Position numbers and translations under genes: made by a program. The notes under the pieces are model-generated. The model was not told the DNA's origin, ran no database searches, and worked only from the letters and a program-made list of their open reading frames with translations. Shown piece by piece: positions 49,686 through 58,768 of a stretch of 64,000 nt of DNA. Position 1 is the first letter of the stretch; every line of letters starts with the position of its first letter. This DNA comes from Caballeronia temeraria (GTDB lineage Bacteria > Pseudomonadota > Gammaproteobacteria > Burkholderiales > Burkholderiaceae): contig NZ_FCOI02000004.1 of assembly GCF_001544795.2 (NCBI RefSeq), forward strand, positions 248,001 to 312,000. Direction: 5' to 3'.

Positions 49686-51380
49686 CTATTTCGACAACAG
49701 CCCGAACACCGCGACGCCGTTCTTCGTGCCGACGTACACCTTGCCGTTCGCGATCATCGGCGTGATGAACTTGTTGCCCGCGCCGAACTGGTCGCGCGTG
49801 CCCGCGTCGTTGCTGCTGTAGAGCTGGCGGGCGAGGTTCGTCGCGTCGTAGGCGCGCAGCGCGCCCGTCGTGCCGTTCTGCGCCGCCCACAGGATGCCGT
49901 TCGACGTGCCGTTCGCGGAAATGCTCGGCGTCGCGCCGGGAAACGCGAACGTATTCGATGTCTGGCTCGCCGGCGTGCCCGCGAGCAGCGCGTTGGTGAC
50001 CGGGAACGCGCGAATGCTGTCGCCGACCGCGCCGAAATAGACCGTGTTGTTGAAATACGCGGGCGCGCCGAACATCGGTCCGCGAATCTGGCCGACGAGT
50101 TCCTGATAGATGTGGTCCGCGTTCGAATCGAACTTGCCCATCGAAAAGCGGTTCACGACGTAGATCGTCGAGTTTTTCCCCGCGCCGATCGCGAGATGCC
50201 GGACGGCGCCGCTCGCGTCGGTGAAATCGGGCAACACCATCGCGCCGCCGGAGCCGAGATCCTCGTCCTCATTCGATTCCTGCACCGTGTTCGATGGCTG
50301 GAAATAGTCCTGCACCCTGAGCGGCGACGTGTCGAGCCTCAGAAAACCGTTGCCGAAATTGCTGTTGATCGGCATTTCCTGCGCGTTCTGCGTCGGGTCG
50401 AAGGTGCCGTTGGCGTCGAGGAAAAAGATCGCCTGGCCGTCCGATGCGAGCCCCGCGCCGCTCATCCAGATCGAGCCCATCTGGCCGTTCGGCGTGACGT
50501 TCAGCACGCTCGCCTGCTGCAGCGTGTTCGCGTCGTAGCCCATGACCCAGCCGGTGTACGGCATGAAATCGCAGTGCGAGGTCCACGACGTGTACACGAC
50601 GCCGTTCATCAGCAGCAGCGACGCGCGCTCGGCGTACTGGCCCGGATCGAAGGTCAGCGTGCCGTTCTGGCTGCCCGCGCCGTTGCCCGGATAGGTCGCG
50701 CGGATCTCGGTGGGACCGTTGAAGAGTTCGGCCCCGGTCGTGACGTCGAGCGCGTGGATGCGCTGGTGATACGCGCCCGACGCGTCCTTCGACATGCCGA
50801 CGACGTACATCGCGCCATTCGGTCCGCGCGTCCGGTCGATGACCGGCGTCGCCGTGACGCCGATGGTCGGCGTGATCTGCGTGCACTTGTGGTCGTCGCT
50901 GGGCGATTCGCCGTTGCCGAGCGTCGAGACTTTCCACAGCACGGCGCCGCTGTCGGCGTCGAACGCGTAGACGCTCGCGTTTTCGGTCGCGACGTACAGC
51001 ACGTTGTGCGTGCCGCCCGCGACCATGACGCCCGACAGAAAGAGCGGCTGGGCATCGACGGCGCCATCGACCGAAAAGAGCGCGAGCTTGCCGAAGGTGC
51101 TCTGATTGACGTTCGCGGGCGTCAGCACGGTTTCGGCGAGCTGCTGTCCGGTGCGCGCGATGTCGTTATGCCAGGTGACCACATCTTTCGATACGGCCGC
51201 CGCGGGCGCCGACGGGCTCGACGCAGGCGCCGACGGACTCGATGCGGCCGCCGGCGCGCTGCCGCTCGCCGCAGTGGACGTGTCGCCGGAGCCGCCGCTG
51301 CACGCGACGACGACCGCCGCGATGATTGCCGTCGCGCCGAACGCCGCGATGCGAGCCGAAAAAAGCGTCTTCATCTGCAT
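49686..51380 (-). CDS. PQQ-like beta-propeller lipoprotein
   Basis: 564 residues. Signal peptide with lipobox: GATAIIAAVVVAC, Cys at about 27. A low-complexity Ser/Ala/Pro linker follows (about 35-62), then a beta-propeller built of PQQ-type blades (VLYVATENASVYAFDADSGAVLWKVS, HALDVTTGAELF, KFITPMIANGKVYVGTKNGVAVFGLL). The catalytic Asp and Ca ligands of quinoprotein dehydrogenases are not obvious, so it may be a structural or binding propeller. It faces a 40-residue ORF across a repeat-rich promoter region; gcd lies just beyond. Confidence 0.82.
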   Translation of the reverse strand: MQMKTLFSARIAAFGATAIIAAVVVACSGGSGDTSTAASGSAPAAASSPSAPASSPSAPAAAVSKDVVTWHNDIARTGQQLAETVLTPANVNQSTFGKLALFSVDGAVDAQPLFLSGVMVAGGTHNVLYVATENASVYAFDADSGAVLWKVSTLGNGESPSDDHKCTQITPTIGVTATPVIDRTRGPNGAMYVVGMSKDASGAYHQRIHALDVTTGAELFNGPTEIRATYPGNGAGSQNGTLTFDPGQYAERASLLLMNGVVYTSWTSHCDFMPYTGWVMGYDANTLQQASVLNVTPNGQMGSIWMSGAGLASDGQAIFFLDANGTFDPTQNAQEMPINSNFGNGFLRLDTSPLRVQDYFQPSNTVQESNEDEDLGSGGAMVLPDFTDASGAVRHLAIGAGKNSTIYVVNRFSMGKFDSNADHIYQELVGQIRGPMFGAPAYFNNTVYFGAVGDSIRAFPVTNALLAGTPASQTSNTFAFPGATPSISANGTSNGILWAAQNGTTGALRAYDATNLARQLYSSNDAGTRDQFGAGNKFITPMIANGKVYVGTKNGVAVFGLLSK

Positions 51381-51471
51381 GCTCCCTCTGAGGGCCGGAA
51401 CAACGCGGCGCTTCGTTTTTGTGTACGGTCAATTCCCCGAAAGATATTTGTTGCAACGCGTCATATTGTGC

Positions 51472-51506
51472 TAACCTAGGGTTATTACCTAGTTAGTTAC
51501 CCCTAG
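51472..51506. promoter_or_regulatory. Repeat cluster in a divergent promoter
   Basis: TAACC-TAG-GGTTA (51472-51484) is a short inverted repeat. ATTACCTAG (51484-51492) and GTTACCCCTAG (51496-51506) follow as related half-sites. The block sits between the propeller lipoprotein start (51380) and the small ORF start (51520). It looks like an array of half-sites (consensus about TTACCCTAG) for a dimeric activator. The 10-mer CTAGGGGTAA also occurs at 7535-7544. Confidence 0.45.
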
Positions 51507-51519
51507 TACGGAGTCCATT

Positions 51520-51642
51520 ATGGGAATCATCGCTGCCACGCCGATCGCCCTCGTTTCCTTCATCGTCGCCACCGTGCGCAACGCACTTGCCACGCGCGCC
51601 AAGGTCAGCGCGCTGATGGCCGAAGCGTATCGCCGGACGTAA
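51520..51642 (+). CDS. 40-residue membrane-type small protein
   Basis: ATG 51520 is preceded by CGGAGTCCATT (SD GGAG at 8-11 bases). Residues 1-20 are hydrophobic (MGIIAATPIALVSFIVATVR), and the C-terminal half is basic amphipathic (NALATRAKVSALMAEAYRRT). A strong hairpin terminator follows 7 bases after the stop, and repeats typical of an operator precede it. This makes a self-contained expression unit. No family recognised. Confidence 0.55.
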   Translation: MGIIAATPIALVSFIVATVRNALATRAKVSALMAEAYRRT

Positions 51643-51648
51643 CGCGCG

Positions 51649-51674
51649 GGCGGCGGGGAAAATTCCCCGCCGCC
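51649..51674. terminator. Bidirectional terminator between the small ORF and gcd
   Basis: GGCGGCGGGG and CCCCGCCGCC form a 10-bp GC stem around AAAATT (two more A-T pairs possible). It is placed between the convergent stops of the small ORF (51642) and gcd (51687). T-rich tails are short, so termination strength is uncertain. Confidence 0.7.
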
Positions 51675-51686
51675 GCGTTTCCCGCA

Positions 51687-54179
51687 TCACTGCACCGTGT
51701 AGGCAATCACGTAATCGCCCGCTTTCGTGCCGAGCGATCCGTGACCGCCCGCCGTCACGAGCACGTACTGTTTGCCGCTTGCATCGGCGTAGCTTATCGG
51801 TGTCGCCTGGCCGCCCGCCGGCAAACGCGCTTCCCATAGCTTCTTGCCGTCGCGCACGTCGTAGGCGCGCACGTACTGATCCAGCGTGCCCGTCAGGAAC
51901 GCGACGCCGCCCGCCGTCACGATCGTCCCGCCGAGGCTCGGCACGCCGAGCGGCATCGGAATGGGCAGCGGCGCGCTGTCGATGATCGTGCCGTTCTTGT
52001 GCATCCACGTGATTTTCTGCGTGCGCAGATCCACGCCCGCGATGTAGCCCCACGGCGGCGCCTGGCATGGAATCCCGAGCGGCGAAAGAAACGCGCTGAT
52101 CTCAAAGCCGAACGGCGTGCCGCGCGCGAGCTTGATGCCGCTCGTTTCGCTGCCCTTCTTTTCGCCGTTGTTCTCGGGAATCTTGTCGCGCGGAATCAGT
52201 TTCGACGTGAACGCCATGTAATCCGGATTCGCGATCAGAATCTGCCGCACCGGATCGACGGAAATGCCGCCCCAGTCGAACACGCCGAAGTTGCCCGGGA
52301 ACACGAGCGACCCCTGCTCCGATGGCGGCGTGTAAGGCCCGTCGTAGCGCAGACTCTTGAACTTGATCCGGCACCAGAGCTGATCGAACGGCGTCGTGCC
52401 CCACATGTCGGCTTCCGTCACGCGCGGCGGGTTGAAATTCAGCGCGGAGACCGCCTGCGTCGGCGCGGTGTGATCGCCCTTCGCCGCGCCGCCCGGCACC
52501 GCGACTTCGCTGATCGGCACGATCGGCTTGCCGGTTTCGCGGTTCAGCACGTAGAGGCTGCCCTGTTTCGTCGATGCGATCACCGCCGGCTGCACGCCTT
52601 GTGCCGTCTGCAGGTCGACGAGCGTCGGCTGGCCGCCGACATCCATATCCCACAAATCGTGATGCGTGAACTGATAGTTCCAGCGCAGCTTGCCCGTCGC
52701 CGCATCGAGCGCGACGAGGCCGGCGCCGAACTTCTCGGCCTGCGGCGTGCGTTGACCGCCCCACTGATCGGGCGTCTGATTGCCCATCGGCAGATAGATC
52801 ATGCCGCGTTTCTCGTCGACGCTGAACATCGACCACATGTTCGGCGAGTTGCGCACGTAGGTGCCGCCCGCCGCGATCGGCTCGGTGGCGTCCGGGTTGC
52901 CGGAATCCCAGTTCCAGACGAGATGGCCGTCGTTGACGTCGAATGCGCGGATCACGCCTGACGGCTCGTTGTTCGATTCGTTGTCGGTCACGTGGCCGCC
53001 GACGATCACGAGATTCTGGAAGACGGCCGGCGGCGACGTCGAGTAATAGCCGCCCGGCGTGAACGGGCCGATGTTCGCGCGCAGATCGATCGCGCCGTCC
53101 TTTCCGAAACTCGCGCACGGCTTGCCGGTGTCGGCGTCGAGCGCGATCAGGCGGGCATCGGCGGTCGGCAGAAACAGGCGATGCGGGCATTCGGCCTGCG
53201 CCGTGGTTTGCGCGGGCGTCTGCACGGGCGCCGATGCTTCCGTCGGCGCCGATGCGGCATCGACCGGTGCGGAAGCCGCAGCGGCGTCGGAAGCGGAGGC
53301 TGAAGCGGCAGGCATCGGATGCATCGACCCATCGTAATAAGCGACGCCACGGCAAGTCATGTGCTCCCAATGCTTGAATCCGATCGGGCTCTGAATCTGC
53401 GGATCGTAGCGCCACTTTTCCTTGCCGCTCGCGGCATCGAGCGCGATCACCTTGCTATGCGGCGTGCACAGAAAAATCGTGTCGCCGATCTTGAGCGGCG
53501 TGTTCTCGTCGGTGGTTTCGGTCGGATCGTCGGCGCCGGGCATGTCGCCGGTGCGAAACGTCCACGCCACCTTCAACTGATGCGCGTTCTCCGGCGTGAT
53601 CTGCGTGAGCGGCACGTAGCGCTGCGCGAGCGGCGAGCCGCCATAGTCGATCCAGTCGCCCGGCGCGCGGCCGGTCGCGGCGTTGGCATCGGGCTGGTTG
53701 GGATCGGCGGCGACAGTCAAGTCGATGCGTCCCGGCAGGTCGTGCGGATGGTTGAACCAGGTGCCGGCACCGAGCAGCAGCGCGAGGATGATCGCGGCGG
53801 CGAGCGGCGTGCGTGCCGCGCGCGCGGTGGAAGGCGGCCCGAACAGCGCGCCGCCGTGCACGAAAGGAATCAGCAGCCAGATGCCGAGCAGCACCCAGAT
53901 CCACAGGCGCGGCATCAGTTGCCAGAAATCGAAATGCACTTCGACGACGGCCCATATCGTCGATCCGAACAGGACCAGCGCAAAGAGCAGCAGCGCGGAG
54001 CGCCGCCGGATCAGCAACAGCAATCCGGTCAGGACGATGGCCACGCCCGCGACCACGTAGTACCACGACCCCTTCAGCGCGACGAGATAAGCGCCGCCCG
54101 CCGCCAGCGCCACGCCGATGACGATGAACACGATGGCCGTGAAAAACGTGAGCGGATTGAGTCTTCCGTTGCCAGCCAT
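51687..54179 (-). CDS. gcd: Membrane-bound PQQ-dependent glucose dehydrogenase
   Basis: 830 residues. Five N-terminal membrane helices (to about residue 150), then the quinoprotein propeller: GDWIDYGGSPLAQRYVPLTQI, KEKWRYDPQI, the GGYYSTSPPAVFQNLVIVGGHVTDNESNNEPSGVIRAFD segment, QFTHHDLWDMDVGGQPTLVDL, GNFGVFDWGGISVDP. It oxidises glucose to gluconolactone in the periplasm and passes electrons to ubiquinone. An Ala/Ser/Pro/Thr-rich insertion of about 40 residues (about 293-333, ASASASDAAAASAP) interrupts the propeller where E. coli Gcd has none. The Gcd family needs external or self-made PQQ; no pqq genes are seen here. Confidence 0.93.
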   Translation of the reverse strand: MAGNGRLNPLTFFTAIVFIVIGVALAAGGAYLVALKGSWYYVVAGVAIVLTGLLLLIRRRSALLLFALVLFGSTIWAVVEVHFDFWQLMPRLWIWVLLGIWLLIPFVHGGALFGPPSTARAARTPLAAAIILALLLGAGTWFNHPHDLPGRIDLTVAADPNQPDANAATGRAPGDWIDYGGSPLAQRYVPLTQITPENAHQLKVAWTFRTGDMPGADDPTETTDENTPLKIGDTIFLCTPHSKVIALDAASGKEKWRYDPQIQSPIGFKHWEHMTCRGVAYYDGSMHPMPAASASASDAAAASAPVDAASAPTEASAPVQTPAQTTAQAECPHRLFLPTADARLIALDADTGKPCASFGKDGAIDLRANIGPFTPGGYYSTSPPAVFQNLVIVGGHVTDNESNNEPSGVIRAFDVNDGHLVWNWDSGNPDATEPIAAGGTYVRNSPNMWSMFSVDEKRGMIYLPMGNQTPDQWGGQRTPQAEKFGAGLVALDAATGKLRWNYQFTHHDLWDMDVGGQPTLVDLQTAQGVQPAVIASTKQGSLYVLNRETGKPIVPISEVAVPGGAAKGDHTAPTQAVSALNFNPPRVTEADMWGTTPFDQLWCRIKFKSLRYDGPYTPPSEQGSLVFPGNFGVFDWGGISVDPVRQILIANPDYMAFTSKLIPRDKIPENNGEKKGSETSGIKLARGTPFGFEISAFLSPLGIPCQAPPWGYIAGVDLRTQKITWMHKNGTIIDSAPLPIPMPLGVPSLGGTIVTAGGVAFLTGTLDQYVRAYDVRDGKKLWEARLPAGGQATPISYADASGKQYVLVTAGGHGSLGTKAGDYVIAYTVQ

Positions 54180-54337
54180 GCTGAAATCCTCCGTGACGAT
54201 GAAAGGCGGAACACGGCCGTCTGGCGGTCGTGGTTCGGACGCTGTCGCTTGGAGGGAAGGAGCAATCGCTGTGCCGTTTCGGCGGGCGATGGCGTGTGCG
54301 AGGAGTGCTTACAGATGGCTTGCCGGATGAAGCCGGA

Positions 54338-54661
54338 TCAGAGCGGTCTCGGCCAGAGCCCGCCGTGCACGCCCGCGGGCATGACGCCTGACGTGAACGC
54401 CGCCTTGAGATCGGCACGCTCGGAGAAACGCGGCGCATCGAACCACGTCAGGAATTCCTCGCGCCAGTTGCCCCACGCGTTTTCGTCGAAATCGAAATCT
54501 TCGTCGATTCGGCCGTTATCGCGCAGATAGGCGCCGACCACTTGCGTGCCGTTCCAGTACGCGACGGCCACATCGGTGAGATCGGCCGTCACGCCGCGCG
54601 GCAGATCGCGCAGCATCATCGCAACGTGCGCCTTGAACGATTTGAATTCGGTCGGTCTCAT
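54338..54661 (-). CDS. Conserved hypothetical protein
   Basis: 107 residues from ATG 54661 (GCGGAG about 8 bases upstream); ATG 54703 would give 121 residues. The chain is acidic and aromatic-rich (AVAYWNGTQVVGAYLRDNG, DEDFDFDENAWGNWREEFLTWFDAPRF). No signal or membrane segment. I do not recognise a family. It follows another small gene on the same strand and probably shares its transcript. Confidence 0.65.
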   Translation of the reverse strand: MRPTEFKSFKAHVAMMLRDLPRGVTADLTDVAVAYWNGTQVVGAYLRDNGRIDEDFDFDENAWGNWREEFLTWFDAPRFSERADLKAAFTSGVMPAGVHGGLWPRPL

Positions 54662-54716
54662 CGCCTGCTCCGCTTCGAAAAAGTGCGTGAAAAAAACCTG
54701 CATGCGGCACGCTCGT

Positions 54717-54965
54717 TCAGTTGAACACGCCCTTGTTCAAATCCTTCTCGAACGCGGCGGTCCATTCCGTGCCGTGTCCGATGCGATATTCGCGTTCCTT
54801 CAGCGTGGAACGTCGCGTGATGGTTACGGTGCCTTGCAGCGGATAGACATCGTCCACGATGTCGGAAGCGCCGCCTTCCTGAACGAGAAAATCGCCCTCG
54901 TCGAGACGATGGCGCGCGAGAATCGCGAGGAAATCCGCTTTTTCGTCGGGTGCGATCACAGTCAT
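54717..54965 (-). CDS. Small conserved hypothetical protein
   Basis: 82 residues from ATG 54965, with a GGAGGG SD. Soluble: MTVIAPDEKADFLAILARHRLDEGDFLVQE, then YPLQGTVTITRRSTLKEREYRIGHGTEWTAAFEKDL. It has the look of a small anti-repressor or adaptor but matches no family I know. Upstream of the 54338-54661 gene on the same strand. Confidence 0.7.
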   Translation of the reverse strand: MTVIAPDEKADFLAILARHRLDEGDFLVQEGGASDIVDDVYPLQGTVTITRRSTLKEREYRIGHGTEWTAAFEKDLNKGVFN

Positions 54966-55080
54966 GTCGCCCTCCGTGGTCGAAGGCTGCTTCCATTCAA
55001 AGTAGCACACGCGCGGAGGAACGTCGGCGCATATCTTGCGACGAGCGCGGGACGGCGCACGCGCCTTTTCCGGGAATCGA

Positions 55081-55458
55081 ATGTCGATGAAACGCAAAAC
55101 GATGTTTCTATGCGCGGCGGCGCTCGCCTTCTGCACGCACGCGCACGCCGACGACGCCGTCTGCGGCACGCTCGAAAGCGCGACGAACGGGCAGGACGGC
55201 ATGATCGCGTTGCGCGAAGGGGAAAGCGTGAATTTCTGGCGAGGCGGCACCGTGCGGCACGGCGCGCTGCATGTCTACAAGGACGGCGAGGTGTATCGCG
55301 TGTACTGGCAGCCTGAGGGAAGCGGGGACGTGTACGTGCTCGCGAACGAAGGCGCCACGAGTGTGCGGCTCATCCTGACGCCGCCGCGCGGCACGCAAGT
55401 CGACACGGGACCGGGCAGCCTGCCGCCGCAGAAAGTGCTGTCCTGTCCCGCGATGTAG
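55081..55458 (+). CDS. Secreted hypothetical protein
   Basis: 125 residues from ATG 55081 (55087 is an alternative). Signal peptide MKRKTMFLCAAALAFCTHAHA, cleavage before DDAVCG. The mature part has two Cys (VCGTLES and VLSCPAM) that could form a disulphide, and a beta-rich middle (GEVYRVYWQPEGSGDVYVLANEGATSVRLIL). Function unknown. It converges on the aminotransferase gene. Confidence 0.72.
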   Translation: MSMKRKTMFLCAAALAFCTHAHADDAVCGTLESATNGQDGMIALREGESVNFWRGGTVRHGALHVYKDGEVYRVYWQPEGSGDVYVLANEGATSVRLILTPPRGTQVDTGPGSLPPQKVLSCPAM

Positions 55459-55461
55459 CGA

Positions 55462-56661
55462 TTACTTCGCCGCCAGCACCTTGCCGATGGCATCGGCGAC
55501 GATCTGCACGTTACTGTCGTTCAGGCCCGCGACGCACATGCGGCCCGAGCGCAGGATATACACGCCGAACTCTTCCTTGAGACGGTCCGCCTGATCCGCG
55601 ACGAGTCCCGTGTACGTGAACATGCCGCGCTGCCTGACGTAGCGCGTGAGCATTTCGCCGCGCACGTGGTCCTTCAGGCCGTCGTGGATCGCCTGACGCA
55701 TGCGCGCGATGCGCTGGCACATCGACGCGAGCTCCTTCTCCCACGACTGCTTCAGTTCGGGCGTGTTGAGCACATGCGTGACGATTTTCGCGCCGTGCGT
55801 CGGCGGATTGCTGTAGTTCGCGCGCACCGCGCTCGTCAGCTGGCCGAGCACGCGATCGGCTTCGGCGGCATCGTCGCAAATCACGTGCAGGCCGCCGCAG
55901 CGTTCGCCGTACAGCGAGAAATTCTTCGAGAACGAATTGGCGATGAACGCCGGCACGCCACGGCGCCCGAGTTCGCGCACGGCGAAGGCGTCGTCGTCGA
56001 GGCCCGAGCCGAAGCCCTGATACGCCATGTCGACGAACGGCAGCAGGTCGCGCTTTTGCAGCACGTCGATGATCTTCACCCACTGCGCCTGATCGAGATC
56101 GACGCCCGTCGGGTTATGACAGCACGCGTGCAGCAGCACGACGCTCTTCGCGGGCAGTTTGTCGATGGCTTCGAGCATCGCGTCGAAGCGCAGGCCGCCG
56201 GTGGCTTCGTCGTAGTACGGGTACGTGTTCACGTCGAAACCCGCGCGCTCGAAGATGAACCGGTGGTTCTCCCACGTCGGATCGCTCACCCAGACCTGCG
56301 ACTTCGGGAAATAGCGCTTGATGAAATCCGCGCCCACTTTCAGCGCGCCCGATCCGCCGAGCGTCTGCACGCTCGCGATGCGGCCATCGGCGCGCGCCGG
56401 GCTGTCGTTGCCGAACACGAGCGCCTGCACGGCGTCGCGATAATGCGCGAAACCGGCCATCGGCAGATAGGGCTTCGGGCCGAGTTCCTTCAGGATCGAC
56501 AGTTCCGCGTCGCGCACGGCCTGCATCACGGGCAGGCGGCCTTCGTCATCGAAGTAAATCCCGATGCTCAGGTTGACCTTGTTCGTGCGCGGATCTTTCT
56601 GGAAGTTTTCGTTCAGCGACAGGATCGGGTCGCCGGGGTAAGCATCGATATGTTCGAACAT
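55462..56661 (-). CDS. tyrB: Aromatic amino-acid aminotransferase
   Basis: 399 residues from ATG 56661. Subgroup I aminotransferase: MFEHIDAYPGDPILSLNENFQKDPRTNKVNLSIGIYFDDEG, QTLGGSGALKVGADFI, the PLP lysine in IANSFSKNFSLYGERCGG, HACCHNPTGVDLD, and substrate Arg in YILRSGRMCVAGLN. It transaminates aspartate and aromatic amino acids with 2-oxoglutarate. It is 41 bases after the amino-acid permease stop on the same strand, so the two are likely co-transcribed and may salvage aromatic amino acids. Confidence 0.93.
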   Translation of the reverse strand: MFEHIDAYPGDPILSLNENFQKDPRTNKVNLSIGIYFDDEGRLPVMQAVRDAELSILKELGPKPYLPMAGFAHYRDAVQALVFGNDSPARADGRIASVQTLGGSGALKVGADFIKRYFPKSQVWVSDPTWENHRFIFERAGFDVNTYPYYDEATGGLRFDAMLEAIDKLPAKSVVLLHACCHNPTGVDLDQAQWVKIIDVLQKRDLLPFVDMAYQGFGSGLDDDAFAVRELGRRGVPAFIANSFSKNFSLYGERCGGLHVICDDAAEADRVLGQLTSAVRANYSNPPTHGAKIVTHVLNTPELKQSWEKELASMCQRIARMRQAIHDGLKDHVRGEMLTRYVRQRGMFTYTGLVADQADRLKEEFGVYILRSGRMCVAGLNDSNVQIVADAIGKVLAAK

Positions 56662-56702
56662 GGTGACGGTATTTGGACGAGAGATCAGCAAGAGCGGCCG
56701 CG

Positions 56703-58079
56703 TCAGTCTCCGCGCGCGGCCCGAGTTTTGAGATAGTAGCCGATTCCGAGAACGGCCAGCCAGACGGGAATCAGGTACACGGAGAGGCGCAGGTCGGGAA
56801 TCGCGTACATCACCCAGACGATGCCCGCGAGAAACGCAAGCACGATGTAGTTCGTGAACGGATGACCGAAGCTCGCGAAGGTCGTGACTTCGGCGTTCGC
56901 GCGCTTATGCCGGCGGAACATGAGGTGGATGATGCTGATCATCGCCCAGTTGATGACGAGCGCCGACACCGCGAGGCCCATCAGCAGGCCGAACGCGCGC
57001 CCCGGAATCACGTAGTTGATGACGACGCACGCCGCCGTCACCAGCGCCGACACCGCCAGCGCCGCGAGCGGAATGCCGCGCCCGCTCACGTTGAGCAGCG
57101 CGCGCGGCGCGTTGCCCTGCTGCGCGAGGCCGTAGAGCATGCGGCTGTTCGCATAGACGCCGCTGTTGTACACGGAGAGCGCGGCCGTCAGCACGATCAC
57201 GTTGAGCACGTTCGCCACGATCGTGCTGTTCATCTCGCGGAATATCAGCACGAACGGACTGCCGCCGGTCGCGACCTTGTCCCACGGATAAAGCGAAAGC
57301 AGCACGCCGAGCGCGCCGACATAGAAAATCAGGATGCGGTAGATGACCTGATTGGTCGCGCGCGGAATGCTGCGCGACGGATCTTCCGCTTCCGCCGCCG
57401 TGATGCCGACGAGTTCCAGCCCGCCGAACGAGAACATGATGACGGCCATCGACATGACGAGTCCGTGCACGCCGTTCGGAAAGAAGCCGCCGAGCCGCCA
57501 CAGGTTCGCGACGCTCGCCTCCGGCCCCGCTTTTCCTGATACGAGCAGAAAGACGCCGAACAGGATCATGCCGACGATCGCCGCCACTTTCACGATCGCG
57601 AACCAGAACTCGGTCTCGCCGTAGGACTTCACGCTCGTCAGGTTGATCGCGTTGACGATCACGAAGCACGCGAGCGCCGATATCCACATGGGCAGCCCCG
57701 GCCACCAGTACTGCATGTAGATGCCGACCGCCGATAGCTCCGCCATGCTCACCAGGATGTAAATGGCCCAGTAGTTCCAGCCGGAGATGAAGCCGGCGGC
57801 GTGGCCCCAGTATTTGTCGGCGAAATGGCTGAAGGAACCGGCGACCGGCTCGTCGACGATCATCTCGCCCAACTGCCGCATGATGAAGAACGCCATCAGC
57901 CCGGCGATCGCGTAGCCGAGCAGCACCGATGGCCCGGCGAGCTTGATCGTCTGCGCGACGCCGAGAAACAGCCCGGTGCCGATCGCGCCGCCAAGCGCGA
58001 TCAGCTGGATATGGCGGCTCTTGAGTCCGCGCCTGAGTGTGTCGTGTGTGGAGGTGTCGTTCGTCGTGGGTGAAGCCAT
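56703..58079 (-). CDS. Amino-acid permease (APC family)
   Basis: 458 residues from ATG 58079. AAT/APC signature: GLKSRHIQLIALGGAIGTGLFLGVAQTIKLAGPSVLLGYAIAG, EPVAGSFSHFADKYWG, GLELVGITAAEAEDPSRSIPRATNQVIYRILIFY. Twelve membrane helices. The GSFSHFAD segment is shared by AroP, PheP, GabP and ProY-type carriers. With tyrB downstream an aromatic or branched substrate is plausible, but sequence alone does not decide. Confidence 0.9.
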   Translation of the reverse strand: MASPTTNDTSTHDTLRRGLKSRHIQLIALGGAIGTGLFLGVAQTIKLAGPSVLLGYAIAGLMAFFIMRQLGEMIVDEPVAGSFSHFADKYWGHAAGFISGWNYWAIYILVSMAELSAVGIYMQYWWPGLPMWISALACFVIVNAINLTSVKSYGETEFWFAIVKVAAIVGMILFGVFLLVSGKAGPEASVANLWRLGGFFPNGVHGLVMSMAVIMFSFGGLELVGITAAEAEDPSRSIPRATNQVIYRILIFYVGALGVLLSLYPWDKVATGGSPFVLIFREMNSTIVANVLNVIVLTAALSVYNSGVYANSRMLYGLAQQGNAPRALLNVSGRGIPLAALAVSALVTAACVVINYVIPGRAFGLLMGLAVSALVINWAMISIIHLMFRRHKRANAEVTTFASFGHPFTNYIVLAFLAGIVWVMYAIPDLRLSVYLIPVWLAVLGIGYYLKTRAARGD

Positions 58080-58418
58080 GTCGATGCCTGTTGCACTGCA
58101 AAAAATGCCGCTCGCAAAGATCGAACGATCGCGCGAGTCGTTTCGTCCGATTTTTTGGTCTGCTCTTTGGTAAAAACTGTTGTTTTTTCGTGCGGATGAC
58201 CCCACAAGCCGCTGCAAAAAAGGCCGATTATCAGCGCACGGACCTGCGATTTTACCGCTCACGAACCGTGAAGCCTTGGTGGGCGGACCTGGCGCAGCGC
58301 GCTGACGATTTCCAGAGCGCACAACAAACGAATTGAGGCCGTAATCAGGGGTTGTTCGGAGGATTGCTTGGGGCGCGTCGGCGGGAGAATTGCACCATCC
58401 ACTCACGACGGGGTCGCC
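58080..58418. other. 339-base divergent gap, no gene seen
   Basis: It separates the permease gene (minus) from a small gene (plus). A weak A/T hairpin (AAAAAC-TGTT-GTTTTT, 58172-58187) is the only structure noted. Open frames crossing it show no family resemblance. Confidence 0.5.
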
Positions 58419-58682
58419 ATGTATCAGACGATGGAAGGAAACGCCAGGCCGCATCGCACGGCGCAGTGTTTCACGGAAGGATCGCAGGACGGCGCGGCAG
58501 TCACGCAGGCCGAGTTGCTGAATGCGTTGCAGTCGGTGTCGGACAACATCATGCGCCTCGCCGGCAAGCTGCGCGGCGAGCGCGATGCCACCGCCGACGA
58601 TGCAGAGTCCATCACCGAGCAGCATGCGCTCGCGCAAGAGCTGATCGGACGTTTGCTGGCGCTGCCCGCGTCGCAGGCGTGA
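58419..58682 (+). CDS. Small conserved hypothetical protein
   Basis: 87 residues from ATG 58419 (GGGG at 58410-58413). Soluble, mostly helical in the C-terminal half (AELLNALQSVSDNIMRLAGKLRGERDATADDAESITEQHALAQELIGRLL), suggesting a small coiled coil or adaptor. Function unknown. Confidence 0.6.
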   Translation: MYQTMEGNARPHRTAQCFTEGSQDGAAVTQAELLNALQSVSDNIMRLAGKLRGERDATADDAESITEQHALAQELIGRLLALPASQA

Positions 58683-58768
58683 CGGATTACAGGACCAACA
58701 GGGCCAACAGTAGGAGAGCAGCGGTGACGGCATGAGCCGCCCGCGCTCGGAGCATCGGGGAGAAGGAA

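Noticed and set aside
53220..53320. Repetitive GC-rich bases that look like a short tandem array
   Set aside because: They encode the in-frame Ala/Ser-rich insertion of Gcd; not a CRISPR or mobile repeat. Spacers and repeats are not regular.
58197..58336. Possible 46-residue ORF (MTPQAAAKKADYQRTDLRFY...)
   Set aside because: No SD and no recognisable family. It lies in the divergent promoter gap. Not enough to call a gene.
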